This document shows, in pieces, positions 1-7,587 of a stretch of 64,000 nucleotides of DNA (position 1 is its first letter; every line of letters starts with the position of its first letter). The stretch is from CAVPFA01 sp963703655 (GTDB taxonomy: Bacteria; Actinomycetota; Acidimicrobiia; Acidimicrobiales; Bog-793), in the NCBI GenBank assembly GCA_963703655.1, contig CAVPFA010000003.1, forward strand, positions 682,001-746,000, written 5' to 3'. The notes below the pieces were generated by a model. It did no database searches. It was not told the DNA's origin and worked only from the letters and a program-made list of their open reading frames with translations. Position numbers and translations under genes: made by a program.

Positions 1-14
1 CAAGGAGCCGTCGT

Positions 15-434
15 ATGCACCTCACCTCGCGTTTGCTCACATTGCTCGACCGCTTGAGCGGCCCGGCAACCGTCCATGCCCATTGCGACCTGCCCTGTGG
101 CGTCTACGACCCCGCTCAGGCCCGAATCGAGGCAGACTCGGTAAAAGCGTGCATGGAGAAGTTCAACTCCTCGACCGACGAGATATTCAAAGAGCGGGCG
201 ATCACGATCAAAGAAGAGCGCGCCGACCTCGTCAAGCATCACCTCTGGGTCCTGTGGACGGACTACTTCAAGCCTGAGCACCTCGAGAAGCACCCCGAGC
301 TTCACAGCCTGTTCTGGACGGCCACAAAGACCGCCGGCGATACCAAGAAGACGACCGACGTCGCCGTCGGCCAGAAGCTGCTCGACCAGATCGCCGAGAT
401 CGACCGGATCTTCTGGGAGACGAAGAAGGGCTGA
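15..434 (+). CDS. sodN: Nickel superoxide dismutase precursor
   Basis: Converts superoxide to hydrogen peroxide and oxygen. The 139-residue product carries the diagnostic nickel hook HCDLPCGVYDP at residues 23-33, where His23, Cys24 and Cys28 bind nickel once the N-terminal propeptide (residues 1-22) is cut off, giving the usual 117-residue mature enzyme. An AAGGAG ribosome binding site at 2-7 fits the ATG at 15. The maturation protease gene sodX usually lies next to sodN; it is not downstream here, so it may lie before the window. Family assignment is secure from the hook and from the length. Confidence 0.95.
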   Translation: MHLTSRLLTLLDRLSGPATVHAHCDLPCGVYDPAQARIEADSVKACMEKFNSSTDEIFKERAITIKEERADLVKHHLWVLWTDYFKPEHLEKHPELHSLFWTATKTAGDTKKTTDVAVGQKLLDQIAEIDRIFWETKKG

Positions 435-471
435 GCCTGCACGATCGGCCGTCCGGCAAGTCGCTCGCGGC

Positions 472-708
472 TCACCCGCCCGAGACGGGAGGCAGCACGG
501 CGACCTCGTCGCTGTCGCTGACGGGCAGGTCGCGGCTCGCAGCTTCGCCGTTCAGCCAGATTGCGCTGATGCCGATGACCGCGGCGAGCCGTGCTCCGTA
601 GAGCTCGACCGCTCCGTCGAGCACGTCACCGACCGTGCCTCCCTCGATCGTGGCCTCGCCGGTGCCGGCGCATTCGCGGGCCTGGGCGAACAACCTGAGG
701 CGCGCCAA
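472..708 (-). CDS. MoaD/ThiS-family sulfur carrier protein
   Basis: A 78-residue beta-grasp protein ending in PPVSGG. The C-terminal Gly-Gly is the residue pair that is adenylated and thiocarboxylated in MoaD (small subunit of molybdopterin synthase) and ThiS. The N-terminus MARLRLFAQARECAG and the hydrophobic AVLPP before the tail resemble MoaD more than ThiS. It lies 6 bases downstream of the DksA/TraR-like gene on the same strand, so the two are probably co-transcribed. No other molybdopterin or thiamine gene is nearby, so the pathway cannot be fixed from context. Confidence 0.8.
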   Translation of the reverse strand: MARLRLFAQARECAGTGEATIEGGTVGDVLDGAVELYGARLAAVIGISAIWLNGEAASRDLPVSDSDEVAVLPPVSGG

Positions 709-714
709 GCTCGC

Positions 715-1050
715 TCAGGTCCCGGCTGAGGCGCTCGGCGCCGCGTGCTCGGCGTGGTCGGCGCAGCGCCGGGTCACCGGTGAGGCCTGCAGACGGGCGT
801 CGTCAATGTCCCGGCCGCAGGCTTCGCAGCTGGCGTAGCTCCCTTCGTCCAGTCTCCGCAGCGCCCGTCCGACGTCCTCGAGCTCGGCCTCGGCGCGCTC
901 GAGCACCCGGAGATCCTCGGAGTCACGGTTTCGGTGGCCCCCGGCCTCGGCGCGCTCGAGCACCCGGAGATCCTCGGGGTCACGCGTCCGGTGGCCGTCG
1001 GGCTCGGTCTGCACGAGCACAGGGAGATCCTGGAGGTCACGACCGTCCAT
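715..1050 (-). CDS. DksA/TraR-type zinc finger protein with three 19-residue N-terminal repeats
   Basis: A 111-residue protein. Residues 1-57 are three 19-residue repeats built around EDLRVLERAEA (the first copy is degenerate), likely forming the helical coiled-coil arm. Residues 70-99 hold the DksA/TraR zinc finger with Cys75, Cys78, Cys96 and His99, so the fourth ligand is His instead of the usual Cys. Proteins of this family bind RNA polymerase through its secondary channel and alter promoter response; that role is known for the family and not shown here. The ATG at 1050 was chosen because it is the first start codon after a -10 box at 1059-1064. The reading frame stays open further upstream but without a sensible protein. 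Confidence 0.8.
   Translation of the reverse strand: MDGRDLQDLPVLVQTEPDGHRTRDPEDLRVLERAEAGGHRNRDSEDLRVLERAEAELEDVGRALRRLDEGSYASCEACGRDIDDARLQASPVTRRCADHAEHAAPSASAGT
880..1050 (-). repeat. Three tandem 57-bp repeats inside the DksA/TraR-like gene
   Basis: The units are exactly 57 bp apart: the landmark GAGCAC recurs at 901, 958 and 1015. Two units are nearly identical and the third, covering the start codon, has diverged. Because 57 is a multiple of three, the repeat lengthens the protein by 19 residues per copy without breaking the frame. Confidence 0.85.
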
Positions 1051-1058
1051 GGCCCACA

Positions 1059-1064
1059 ATCGTA
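1059..1064 (-). promoter_or_regulatory. -10 box of the DksA/TraR-like gene (leaderless)
   Basis: Minus-strand TACGAT lies 8 bases before the ATG at 1050, so transcription would begin at or next to the start codon. No ribosome binding site is visible in the gap. Confidence 0.5.
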
Positions 1065-1104
1065 CCGGCGGGCGCCACCGGCAAGGGGGAGGCGCTCGGA
1101 AGGT

Positions 1105-1161
1105 CGAGTGCGGCACACGAAGCCGAGTGCGGCACAGGAAGGCGAGAGCGGCACAGCAAAC
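1105..1161. repeat. Three 19-bp direct repeats in a divergent promoter region
   Basis: The core CGAGTGCGGCACA starts at 1105 and 1124, and CGAGAGCGGCACA starts at 1143, so spacing is exactly 19 bp. The repeats lie between the DksA/TraR-like gene and the aldehyde dehydrogenase gene, where an operator would be expected. The spacing is close to two helical turns, which would place three bound protein units on nearly the same face of the DNA. Confidence 0.6.
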
Positions 1162-1199
1162 AGGGAGCAAGGAGGGCCGCGAACGGGTAGAACGGTGCG

Positions 1200-2570
1200 G
1201 TGACAATAGCGACGGTAAACCCGACGACCGGCGAGACCCTGAAGACCTTCGACCCCTACGACGAGGCGGAGGTGGAGCGGAGGCTCGCGCTTGCTGATCG
1301 TGCGTTTCGCTCGTTCCGTCGGATGGGCCTCGACGAGCGGTCGACGCTCGTGAACGCCCTTGCCGACCTGCTCGACGAGGACCGGAGTTCGCTCGCCGAG
1401 ACAATGACGCTCGAGATGGGCAAGCCCGTCGTCCAGGCGCGCAACGAGGTGACCAAATGCGCGGCCGGGCTGCGCTACTACGCCGAGCACGCCGCGGCGA
1501 TGCTCGCCGACGAGCCCGTAACCACTACGGCGGCCAAGCACGGCTCGTACGTGAAGTACCAGCCGATCGGGCCGGTGCTCGCCGTGATGCCCTGGAACTT
1601 CCCGCTTTGGCAGGTCATAAGGTTCGCGGCCCCGACCTTCATGGCCGGAAATGTCGCACTTTTGAAGCACGCTTCCAACGTGCCTCAGACGGCGCTCTAT
1701 CTCGAGGACGCGGCCCTGCGTGCGGGCTTCCCCGACGGAGTCTTCCAGACCCTGCTCGTCGGCTCCGACCGGGTGCAGGCGATTCTGGAGGACGACCGCG
1801 TGAAGGCCGCCACCCTGACCGGGAGCGAGGGCGCCGGGCGCTCGGTGGCGGCGATCGCCGGCCGAGCGATCAAGAAGACCGTGCTCGAGCTCGGGGGTGC
1901 CGACCCCTTCATAGTCATGCCGTCTGCCGACCTCGAGCGCGCGGTCGAGGTTGGTCTGTGGGCGCGCATCCAGAACAACGGCCAGAGCTGCATCGCGGCC
2001 AAGCGCTTCATCATCCACGAGGCGATCGCCGACGAGTACGAGGACCGGTACGGCGAGGCCATGTCCAAGCTCGTCGTGGGCGACCCGCTGGACGAGGCGA
2101 CCCAGATCGGCCCCCTTGCCACTCCCCAAGGCCGTGACGAGGTGAACGAGCAGGTCGCGGACGCATTGTCGAAGGGTGCCAAGGCGCTTTGCGGCGGTGG
2201 GGCGGCCGAGGGCCCGGGGTGGTTCGTCCAGCCCACCGCCTTGTCGGAGATAACTCCTGAGATGCGGGTTTACAGAGACGAGGTGTTCGGACCCGTGACC
2301 TCGTTCTTCCGGGTAGCGAACATCGACGAGGCGATCGCGATGGCCAACGACACGGACTTCGGGCTCGGGTCCAACGCCTGGACCGAGGACCCCGCCGAGC
2401 AGGTGCGCTTCGCGAACGATCTCGAGGCGGGCATGGTCTTCATCAACTCCTTCACGATCTCGTACTTCGACCTCCCCTTCGGCGGTGTCAAGCGCTCTGG
2501 CTACGGACGCGAGCTCACGCACCACGGCATCCGGGAGTTCACGAACGTCAAGACCGTCTGGGTCGACTGA
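1200..2570 (+). CDS. Succinate-semialdehyde dehydrogenase-type aldehyde dehydrogenase
   Basis: A 456-residue member of the aldehyde dehydrogenase superfamily, which oxidises aldehydes to acids with NAD(P)+. Seen in the sequence are the cofactor-site segment MPWNFPLWQ, the general-base Glu230 in LELGG, and the catalytic Cys264 in NNGQSCIAAKR, 34 residues apart as usual. The IAAKRF context and the compact N-terminus resemble NAD-dependent succinate-semialdehyde dehydrogenases; the true substrate is inferred. The GTG at 1200 is the best start. The three 19-bp repeats just upstream suggest specific regulation. Confidence 0.88.
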   Translation: MTIATVNPTTGETLKTFDPYDEAEVERRLALADRAFRSFRRMGLDERSTLVNALADLLDEDRSSLAETMTLEMGKPVVQARNEVTKCAAGLRYYAEHAAAMLADEPVTTTAAKHGSYVKYQPIGPVLAVMPWNFPLWQVIRFAAPTFMAGNVALLKHASNVPQTALYLEDAALRAGFPDGVFQTLLVGSDRVQAILEDDRVKAATLTGSEGAGRSVAAIAGRAIKKTVLELGGADPFIVMPSADLERAVEVGLWARIQNNGQSCIAAKRFIIHEAIADEYEDRYGEAMSKLVVGDPLDEATQIGPLATPQGRDEVNEQVADALSKGAKALCGGGAAEGPGWFVQPTALSEITPEMRVYRDEVFGPVTSFFRVANIDEAIAMANDTDFGLGSNAWTEDPAEQVRFANDLEAGMVFINSFTISYFDLPFGGVKRSGYGRELTHHGIREFTNVKTVWVD

Positions 2571-2610
2571 CGCCGGCCTGGGGGCGCGACGCCGGCCTGG
2601 GAGGCCCAAC

Positions 2611-2904
2611 TCAGTCGTCGTCGAGCCACCTGCGGGTGGCGCCGACCACCTCTAACCCAGGCAGCGACCAGATGAAGCGCTCCACCGCGTCGAGGGTCTC
2701 GACGACGACGCGCTCGGATGCCGCGGCCGCGGCCACCTCGACGAGTGAGCGCTGATGCAGCCCCTGGTAGTCCGCCTCCGCGACGGCAACCGGGAAACGT
2801 GAGCGGGCGCCTTCGATGACCGGGCGAAGAACGGCGCGCTTGTCCTTGAGCGAGCGACATGCAGGGAAATGAAGCTCGACCACGAGCGCGCCGATCACCG
2901 GCAT
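2611..2904 (-). CDS. DUF503 (YlxP-like) protein
   Basis: A 97-residue protein with the DUF503 signature near the N-terminus: a hydrophobic strand PVIGALVVELHFP followed by SLKDKRAVLRPVIEGARSRF. YlxP-type proteins are often encoded with translation and ribosome-assembly genes, but their role is not settled. ATG codons at 2904 and 2910 and a GTG at 2925 are all possible; 2904 gives the usual short N-terminus. It is transcribed away from the DUF929 gene. Confidence 0.8.
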   Translation of the reverse strand: MPVIGALVVELHFPACRSLKDKRAVLRPVIEGARSRFPVAVAEADYQGLHQRSLVEVAAAAASERVVVETLDAVERFIWSLPGLEVVGATRRWLDDD

Positions 2905-3004
2905 CAGCATGCCGGACCCGAGCACCGCGAGGAAGCTCGGCGCGAACCACCCGAGGAAGCGGCGCCGTGGTACCCCCCGATCTACCCTTCCGCACGCGGC
3001 GAGT

Positions 3005-3010
3005 TAGCCT
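3005..3010 (+). promoter_or_regulatory. -10 box upstream of the DUF929 gene
   Basis: TAGCCT sits about 77 bases before the ATG at 3087. Unlike several other genes here, this promoter would give a real leader of roughly 70 bases, containing the 25-bp repeat and a GAGGAG-like ribosome binding site. Confidence 0.4.
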
Positions 3011-3021
3011 CTTGGGGAGCC

Positions 3022-3071
3022 GCGGCGCCAGCCGCCACGGCAACGAGCGGCGCCAGCCGCCATACCAACGA
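3022..3071 (+). repeat. Two 25-bp direct repeats in the leader of the DUF929 gene
   Basis: GCGGCGCCAGCCGCCA followed by a variable centre and CAACGA starts at 3022 and again at 3047. The GGCG-CC-AGCCGCC parts could also fold. The repeats end at the ribosome binding site. Confidence 0.6.
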
Positions 3072-3086
3072 GGAGAACGTGCCGCT

Positions 3087-4295
3087 ATGGCAAAGAGTGG
3101 CCACCGTCCCCCCCGCGGCGGTCAGCCGCCGCTGAGTGGCAACCGCCCGCCGCGCGGCGAGCGCGCCGACACCAACGGCGAGCAAGGCGAGTCCGCTGCC
3201 GAGCGCGCACGCGAACGTCTTGCCCGGCAGAACGCCTCGGGGCAGAAGGGCCGAAGCGCGTCGCAGAGGGCCCGATCGGCGCCGCCGGCGCCGCAGCGAC
3301 AGCGGCCGCCGGGCACGGCCGCTCCCAAGCCTCGGCCAGGGCAGGCGGCACCGCCGCGAGCGCGCCCAGGAGGTGCGGCGTCGCGCCGCGGATCGGCGAG
3401 AACTGCTCCGAAGCGCAGCACCGCCATGACGGCGGGGATCTTCGGCACGCTGCTCGTCGTCCTCGCCGTTCTGGTCATCGTCCTCGTGTCGGTGGTCGGC
3501 AAGAGCTCGACGGGTGGAAAGCCCTTTGGAACGCGGCCAGCGCCGGCGAGCGTCACCGACCCCATCACGCACGTGCCGGCGGCTTCGTTCACAGCGGCAG
3601 GGTCCACCGTCACCTCCGCCGGGCCCTTTGTCGCCGCGATCTCGGCCCTCAAGGGCCAGCCGCCACTCACGCTCGACGGCAAGCCGCTGATCGTCTACGT
3701 CGGGTCGGAGTGGTGCCCGTACTGCGGAGCGTCCCGCTGGCCGCTCGTCGTCGCGCTCGCCCGGTTCGGCACATTCACCGGTCTCCACATGACCGCGTCG
3801 TCGCTGAGCGACGTCTATGCGGGAACCCCGAGCCTGAGCTTTTACGGCGCGACGTACAAGAGCCCGTACATCGCCTTCTCCGGGACCGAGCAGTGCACCG
3901 ACATCCCGTCGCACAGCAGCTCACTCGCCGTCAGGGACTGCAACGGCTACACGCCGCTCCAGTCACTCTCGCCCGCGGTCGGCAAGCTCTTCAACAAGTA
4001 CGACTTCCCGCCGTACGTCTCGCCCACACCGCCCACTCCGGGCGGCATCCCCTTCGTAGACTTCGGCAATCTGTACCACGAGGACGGCTCGATCATGAAC
4101 CCGACGATCCTGGCCGGTCTCAAGCAGACACAGATCGCGCAGAGCTTTGACAACCCGGTCGCGTCGCCTGCACAGACCATCCTGGTCACGGCCAACTACT
4201 ACTCGGCTTACATCTGCAAGCTCACCAAAAACCAACCGGGCTCGGTCTGCCAAATGCCGGTCGTGAAGCAGGCAGCCGTCGCGCTGAAGCTGTGA
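3087..4295 (+). CDS. DUF929 membrane-anchored thioredoxin-fold protein
   Basis: A 402-residue protein. Residues 1-113 are a disordered, Pro/Arg/Gly-rich cytoplasmic tail, residues 114-137 form one membrane helix, and the rest is an extracytoplasmic domain with a WCPYCG redox motif at Cys210 and Cys213. DUF929 proteins have this layout and a thioredoxin-like active site; a thiol oxidoreductase (DsbA-like) role is inferred. The stop codon overlaps the GTG of the next gene, a VKOR, which is the expected partner that would reoxidise such an enzyme. The ATG at 3087 has GAGGAG ahead of it; longer forms of the frame lack a ribosome binding site. Confidence 0.85.
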   Translation: MAKSGHRPPRGGQPPLSGNRPPRGERADTNGEQGESAAERARERLARQNASGQKGRSASQRARSAPPAPQRQRPPGTAAPKPRPGQAAPPRARPGGAASRRGSARTAPKRSTAMTAGIFGTLLVVLAVLVIVLVSVVGKSSTGGKPFGTRPAPASVTDPITHVPAASFTAAGSTVTSAGPFVAAISALKGQPPLTLDGKPLIVYVGSEWCPYCGASRWPLVVALARFGTFTGLHMTASSLSDVYAGTPSLSFYGATYKSPYIAFSGTEQCTDIPSHSSSLAVRDCNGYTPLQSLSPAVGKLFNKYDFPPYVSPTPPTPGGIPFVDFGNLYHEDGSIMNPTILAGLKQTQIAQSFDNPVASPAQTILVTANYYSAYICKLTKNQPGSVCQMPVVKQAAVALKL

Positions 4296-4786
4296 CCACG
4301 GTCGCCGCCGACCCCCGGGCGAACGAGACGCTTCAGCGCCGGCTCTGGCGCCCGTTCGCGACCGGCGGCATCTCGCTGGCGGGCATCGGCATCTCGATCT
4401 ACCTCCTGATCGTGCACTACGAGCCCACCGCGCTCATCTGCGGCAGCAACGGGGTCGTGGACTGCGCCAAGGTGCTGACAAGCCCGCAGTCGGTGATCCT
4501 CGGCATCCCGGTGCCGATCTTCGGGCTCGCCTACTTCGTCTTTATGGCCGTGCTGAGCCTTCCGGTCACATGGCGATCCACCTTGGCGTGGCTCGCCCGG
4601 GGTCGTCTTGGCGCGGTCGTCGTCGGAATGGGCATGGTGATCTACCTCATCAGCCAGGAAGCGCTGGTCCTGCATGCGATCTGCCTATGGTGCACGGGTG
4701 TCCACGTGCTCACCTTCGCCCTGTTTCTCATCGTGATCACCGGCTGGGAGGACACCGGGTACGCGCAGTCGCTCTACGACGACTGA
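4292..4786 (+). CDS. Vitamin K epoxide reductase (VKOR) family protein
   Basis: A 164-residue integral membrane protein with about four helices. VKOR homologues in actinobacteria replace DsbB: they pass electrons from the disulfide-forming oxidase to a quinone. The four expected cysteines are present: the outer pair Cys50 and Cys58 (CGSNGVVDC) and the active-site pair in CLWC at 131-134. The GTG start overlaps the upstream stop by 4 bases, so translation is coupled to the DUF929 protein. Together they make a compact disulfide-bond module. Confidence 0.92.
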   Translation: MTTVAADPRANETLQRRLWRPFATGGISLAGIGISIYLLIVHYEPTALICGSNGVVDCAKVLTSPQSVILGIPVPIFGLAYFVFMAVLSLPVTWRSTLAWLARGRLGAVVVGMGMVIYLISQEALVLHAICLWCTGVHVLTFALFLIVITGWEDTGYAQSLYDD

Positions 4787-4884
4787 CCCGCCCACGCGCG
4801 GACGCTGAGGGCTCCGCTGCCCGAGTCCACCTGCCGGCGCCGGGCCTCGGCCGCCGAAGTCGGCTTTCTCCAGCCGGCAAGGGT

Positions 4885-4890
4885 TAGCCT
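4885..4890 (+). promoter_or_regulatory. -10 box of the DUF2510 gene (leaderless)
   Basis: TAGCCT ends one base before a GTG at 4891 and six bases before a second GTG at 4897. A transcript starting 6-8 bases after the box would begin at 4897, which decides the start codon chosen for the gene. Confidence 0.55.
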
Positions 4891-4896
4891 GTGCCC

Positions 4897-5487
4897 GTGA
4901 GTGGGTTGTTGATCGGCGTCCTCGTCTTGCTCGCCGCCGTCTTCTTCGCCTGGGGCTGGGTCCGGGCGGCACGATTCCGGTCCGAACGCGGCCGGGCACC
5001 GTGGGGCATATCGCCCGTCGCTTGGGGTGCGATCCACGTCGTGCTTTTGCCTATCGCGTGGATCCTCTACTTCAGCGCGTCCCGCACCACGGCCGTGCCG
5101 GACGCCACGTTGGCCCATCGGTACGACACCGTGATAGCGGACACGGCCGAAGAGCGCGAGAAGCTCACCAAGATAGCCCGCGAACTACCGCTGCTGCGCC
5201 CCCCGGAGCCGGATTCTCGAGGATGGCACCCCGATCCGCTGGGTCAGCGGGATTACCGTTTCTTCGACGGCCGGCGATGGACGCGAGAGGTGACCGACGA
5301 TCCCAAGCTGCGCGTGACCGCAGCAATCGGAGACGCCGAAGCCGATCTCGGGCGGCGCCTCCGGACAGCCACCCCGCCGGCTGACAAGACTCCGTCCTGG
5401 CACCTCGATCCGCTCGGCGAGCACCACTTCCGCTATTTCGACGGCGAGGCTTGGACCGTCGAGGTGCGCGAGGCTCGTTCGTCCTGA
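4897..5487 (+). CDS. Membrane protein with two DUF2510 domains
   Basis: A 196-residue protein with two N-terminal membrane helices (about residues 3-22 and 40-60), then a short helical stretch and two copies of the DUF2510 motif, each reading W-H-x-D-P-L-G followed by a Y/F-R-x-F-D-G-x-x-W-T pattern. DUF2510 is a short domain common in actinobacterial membrane proteins; no biochemical role is established. The GTG at 4897 is preferred over 4891 on the position of the -10 box. Confidence 0.8.
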   Translation: MSGLLIGVLVLLAAVFFAWGWVRAARFRSERGRAPWGISPVAWGAIHVVLLPIAWILYFSASRTTAVPDATLAHRYDTVIADTAEEREKLTKIARELPLLRPPEPDSRGWHPDPLGQRDYRFFDGRRWTREVTDDPKLRVTAAIGDAEADLGRRLRTATPPADKTPSWHLDPLGEHHFRYFDGEAWTVEVREARSS

Positions 5488-5493
5488 ACTTCC

Positions 5494-6318
5494 TCAGGCC
5501 ACCTTGGTCGCAAGCAGGGAGAACATGAGCGGAAGCGGCGGGAACCCGCCCGGCAGCTCGTACCGACGCGCCGGACCGGAACGGCTGAGAAACGGCCACC
5601 GCTGAAAGTGAGTATGAGCGAACTCGTGCAGGAATTCGATCCGAAGCCCGGCCGCCACGAACGCCGACACGATGTCACCGATCGGGTGGGCCCATTCCAG
5701 CGTGCGGGTGTGCTCGAGGACGGCGTCTTCATCGGTGTAGGTCCCGGGCTCGTCGAAGACGAGCGGCTCCTCGGTTCGGAAGTAGCCGTACTCGACCTCG
5801 AGGGACTCGTCGGCGAACACTGACGAGAACGGGTGGAACTCCGGCACGTAGACGGACCCGCCCGGCTTGCAGACCGCGGCGAGGACGCGCGCCCAGCCCT
5901 CGACGTCCGGCAACCAGTTGATGGCGCCCTTGCCGGTGTAGACGACGTCGTACTGCTCGTCGAGCAACGCCGGGGCGTCGTAGACGTTGCCCACGACGAA
6001 ACGGGCCTCCAGGCCGGCAGCGGCCGCAAGTGCCTTGGCGGCCTCGATGGCAGGAGCGGAGAAATCGAGCCCCGTCACCTTGGCGTCGAGACGCGCCCAG
6101 GAGAGCGTGTCGAGCCCGAAGTGGCACTGGAGGTGGGCGAGAGTGCTTTGCCTCACGATCGGCCCGATCTCGTCGATCTCGAACTGGTCGAGCGAGGTCG
6201 CTCCCTCCATGAACCCCCCGACGTCGTAGAACTCGCTCGCGAGGTGAACCGGCACGCGGTCGTCCCAATTGGCGCGGTTCGTCACGAGCCATTCCGGCTC
6301 TGCTCTCTCCGGTCGCAT
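5494..6318 (-). CDS. Class I SAM-dependent methyltransferase
   Basis: A 274-residue protein. The Rossmann-fold methyltransferase core is visible: LAHLQCHFGLDTLSWARL (motif I region), the acidic residue in VTGLDFSAPAI, then QYDVVYTGKGAINWLPD and the post-core hydrophobic strand PGGSVYVPEF. The C-terminal third holds PALRRYELPGG-like residues that give no substrate clue. It stands alone between a DUF2510 gene (6 bases, convergent) and tRNA-Gln. The substrate cannot be named. Confidence 0.8.
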   Translation of the reverse strand: MRPERAEPEWLVTNRANWDDRVPVHLASEFYDVGGFMEGATSLDQFEIDEIGPIVRQSTLAHLQCHFGLDTLSWARLDAKVTGLDFSAPAIEAAKALAAAAGLEARFVVGNVYDAPALLDEQYDVVYTGKGAINWLPDVEGWARVLAAVCKPGGSVYVPEFHPFSSVFADESLEVEYGYFRTEEPLVFDEPGTYTDEDAVLEHTRTLEWAHPIGDIVSAFVAAGLRIEFLHEFAHTHFQRWPFLSRSGPARRYELPGGFPPLPLMFSLLATKVA

Positions 6319-6379
6319 ACCGCACCCTCCCGCACGTGTCGCCGCTCGGTCGCTTTCGGCCCAGCCGCAACGGCCCGGG

Positions 6380-6452
6380 CTCCGGGGGGAGGGCTCGAAC
6401 CTCCAACATCCGGCTCCAAAGGCCGGCGTTCTGCCGATTGAACTACCCCGGA
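6380..6452 (-). tRNA. tRNA-Gln (TTG anticodon)
   Basis: All 73 bases fit the cloverleaf without mismatch: acceptor TCCGGGG paired with CCCCGGA, D arm GTTC/GAAC, anticodon stem CCGGC/GCCGG around the loop CTTTGGA (anticodon TTG), and T arm GGAGG/CCTCC around TTCGAGC. The discriminator base is G. CCA is not encoded. A 5'-terminal T-A base pair is typical of glutamine tRNAs. Confidence 0.93.
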
Positions 6453-6520
6453 AGAATCCGTCGCCTTCATGTCTACAACAGCGGCGGCGCTGCGATGGGC
6501 AAGTCAGAGTCGAGTTCGGC

Positions 6521-6526
6521 TAGCCT
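6521..6526 (+). promoter_or_regulatory. -10 box of the bS22 gene
   Basis: TAGCCT lies 10 bases before the ATG at 6537, giving a leaderless or nearly leaderless transcript. Confidence 0.5.
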
Positions 6527-6536
6527 TCGGCCGGCC

Positions 6537-6638
6537 ATGGGATCGCTCATCAAGAAGCGCCGCAAGCGGATGCGCAAGAAGAAGCATAAGAAGATGTTGA
6601 AGCGCACCCGTTGGCAGCGTCGAGCCGCGGGCAAGTAG
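6537..6638 (+). CDS. Small ribosomal protein bS22 (AURKAIP1/COX24 domain)
   Basis: A 33-residue, strongly basic peptide starting MGSLIKKRRKRMRKKKH, with one acidic residue in none of its positions. This matches the actinobacterial AURKAIP1/COX24-domain protein now known as bS22, which was seen in the small subunit of mycobacterial ribosomes near the decoding region. Length and spacing of the basic clusters agree. The frame is open upstream but the ATG at 6537, just after a -10 box, gives exactly the family length. It is easily missed by gene callers. Confidence 0.88.
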   Translation: MGSLIKKRRKRMRKKKHKKMLKRTRWQRRAAGK

Positions 6639-6708
6639 CCCGCCGGCCACGCACCCGCCAGGTCTGCCGCGCCGGCTCGGCACCCCCAGGAGCCGTGAGG
6701 TGACCCGT

Positions 6709-7587
6709 TCACCCGTGAGGTGACACGCGCACGTCATCACGACGAGTGCTGTGCGCCGCCGTGACCACGGCCCGCTCGCGCTCGGCGCGCACCGCGGCGG
6801 TGAGCTGGACCGCGAGGCGTTCGGCCGCCTCGGGTTCGCGCTCGAGGTACCACGTGCCGCCACTTCCGGCCAGGCGCGGCCTCTCCGCGGCGACGTCCGA
6901 GAGGAGGTCGCGCCACCAGGCCAGGCGCGGCTCGACGACGAGGGCGGCCGGCTCGAGATCGTTCCCGTTGTCACCTGCCGGACCGCCGAGCGCGTCCCAC
7001 GCGCGGTAGACCTCGGGAGTCGACACCCCGAGGCCCGGCGTCACGATCACCGCGGTGAACTCTTCGTAGCCGAGTGGTTCCACCAGCTCCCCCGTGCCCC
7101 TCACGAGCGCCCTCCCGCCGAGGAGGCAGAACGGCACATCGGCTCCCAACGCTGCTGCGAGCGCCGGGTCGAGAGCGCCCGCCCATCTGAGCACCGCCGC
7201 TGCGTCCGAAGAGCCGCCTCCGAGCCCGGCGCCCGCCGGGACCCGTTTGACGAGCCGCACCCGCGCACGACGCCCCGCGGCGGCGAGCGCCCGCGTAACC
7301 AGGTTCGCCGGACCGTCCGGGACGACGCCGGCCGACGGCGCCGGCACCCGAACCGCTGCGCTGGTGCCGTCGGGCTCACGGGACACGGTTTCTCCCGCCG
7401 GAGTGACCCAGGCAACCTCGTCGATGATCTCGAAACCCGCGGCGCCCTCCTCGATCTCGAGGTCGTCCGCCAGATCGACCGTCGCCATCTCCGCCTCGAG
7501 CAGGTGGTAGCCGTCATCGCGGACCCCGACGATCCGCAGCGACCGGGTCAGCTTGGCGGGTGCCCGCAGGTGGTCGACCGTTGGCAT
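6709..7587 (-). CDS. ispE: 4-diphosphocytidyl-2-C-methyl-D-erythritol kinase
   Basis: A 292-residue GHMP kinase that phosphorylates the 2-hydroxyl of CDP-methylerythritol in the non-mevalonate isoprenoid pathway. Visible are the N-terminal APAKLTRSLRIVGVRDDGYHLLE block and the ATP-binding loop PAGAGLGGGSSDAA; the C-terminal GSGGTWY loop matches the family. The ATG at 7587 overlaps the end of rsmA by 40 bases, so the two are translationally linked. rsmA-ispE adjacency is common in bacteria. It works in the same pathway as dxs at 36.0-38.1 kb. Confidence 0.93.
   Translation of the reverse strand: MPTVDHLRAPAKLTRSLRIVGVRDDGYHLLEAEMATVDLADDLEIEEGAAGFEIIDEVAWVTPAGETVSREPDGTSAAVRVPAPSAGVVPDGPANLVTRALAAAGRRARVRLVKRVPAGAGLGGGSSDAAAVLRWAGALDPALAAALGADVPFCLLGGRALVRGTGELVEPLGYEEFTAVIVTPGLGVSTPEVYRAWDALGGPAGDNGNDLEPAALVVEPRLAWWRDLLSDVAAERPRLAGSGGTWYLEREPEAAERLAVQLTAAVRAERERAVVTAAHSTRRDDVRVSPHG

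Noticed and set aside
774..2609. 611-codon minus-strand open frame opposite the aldehyde dehydrogenase gene
   Set aside because: It is antisense to a clear aldehyde dehydrogenase gene and its translation has no family pattern; long open frames on the opposite strand are expected at this GC content.
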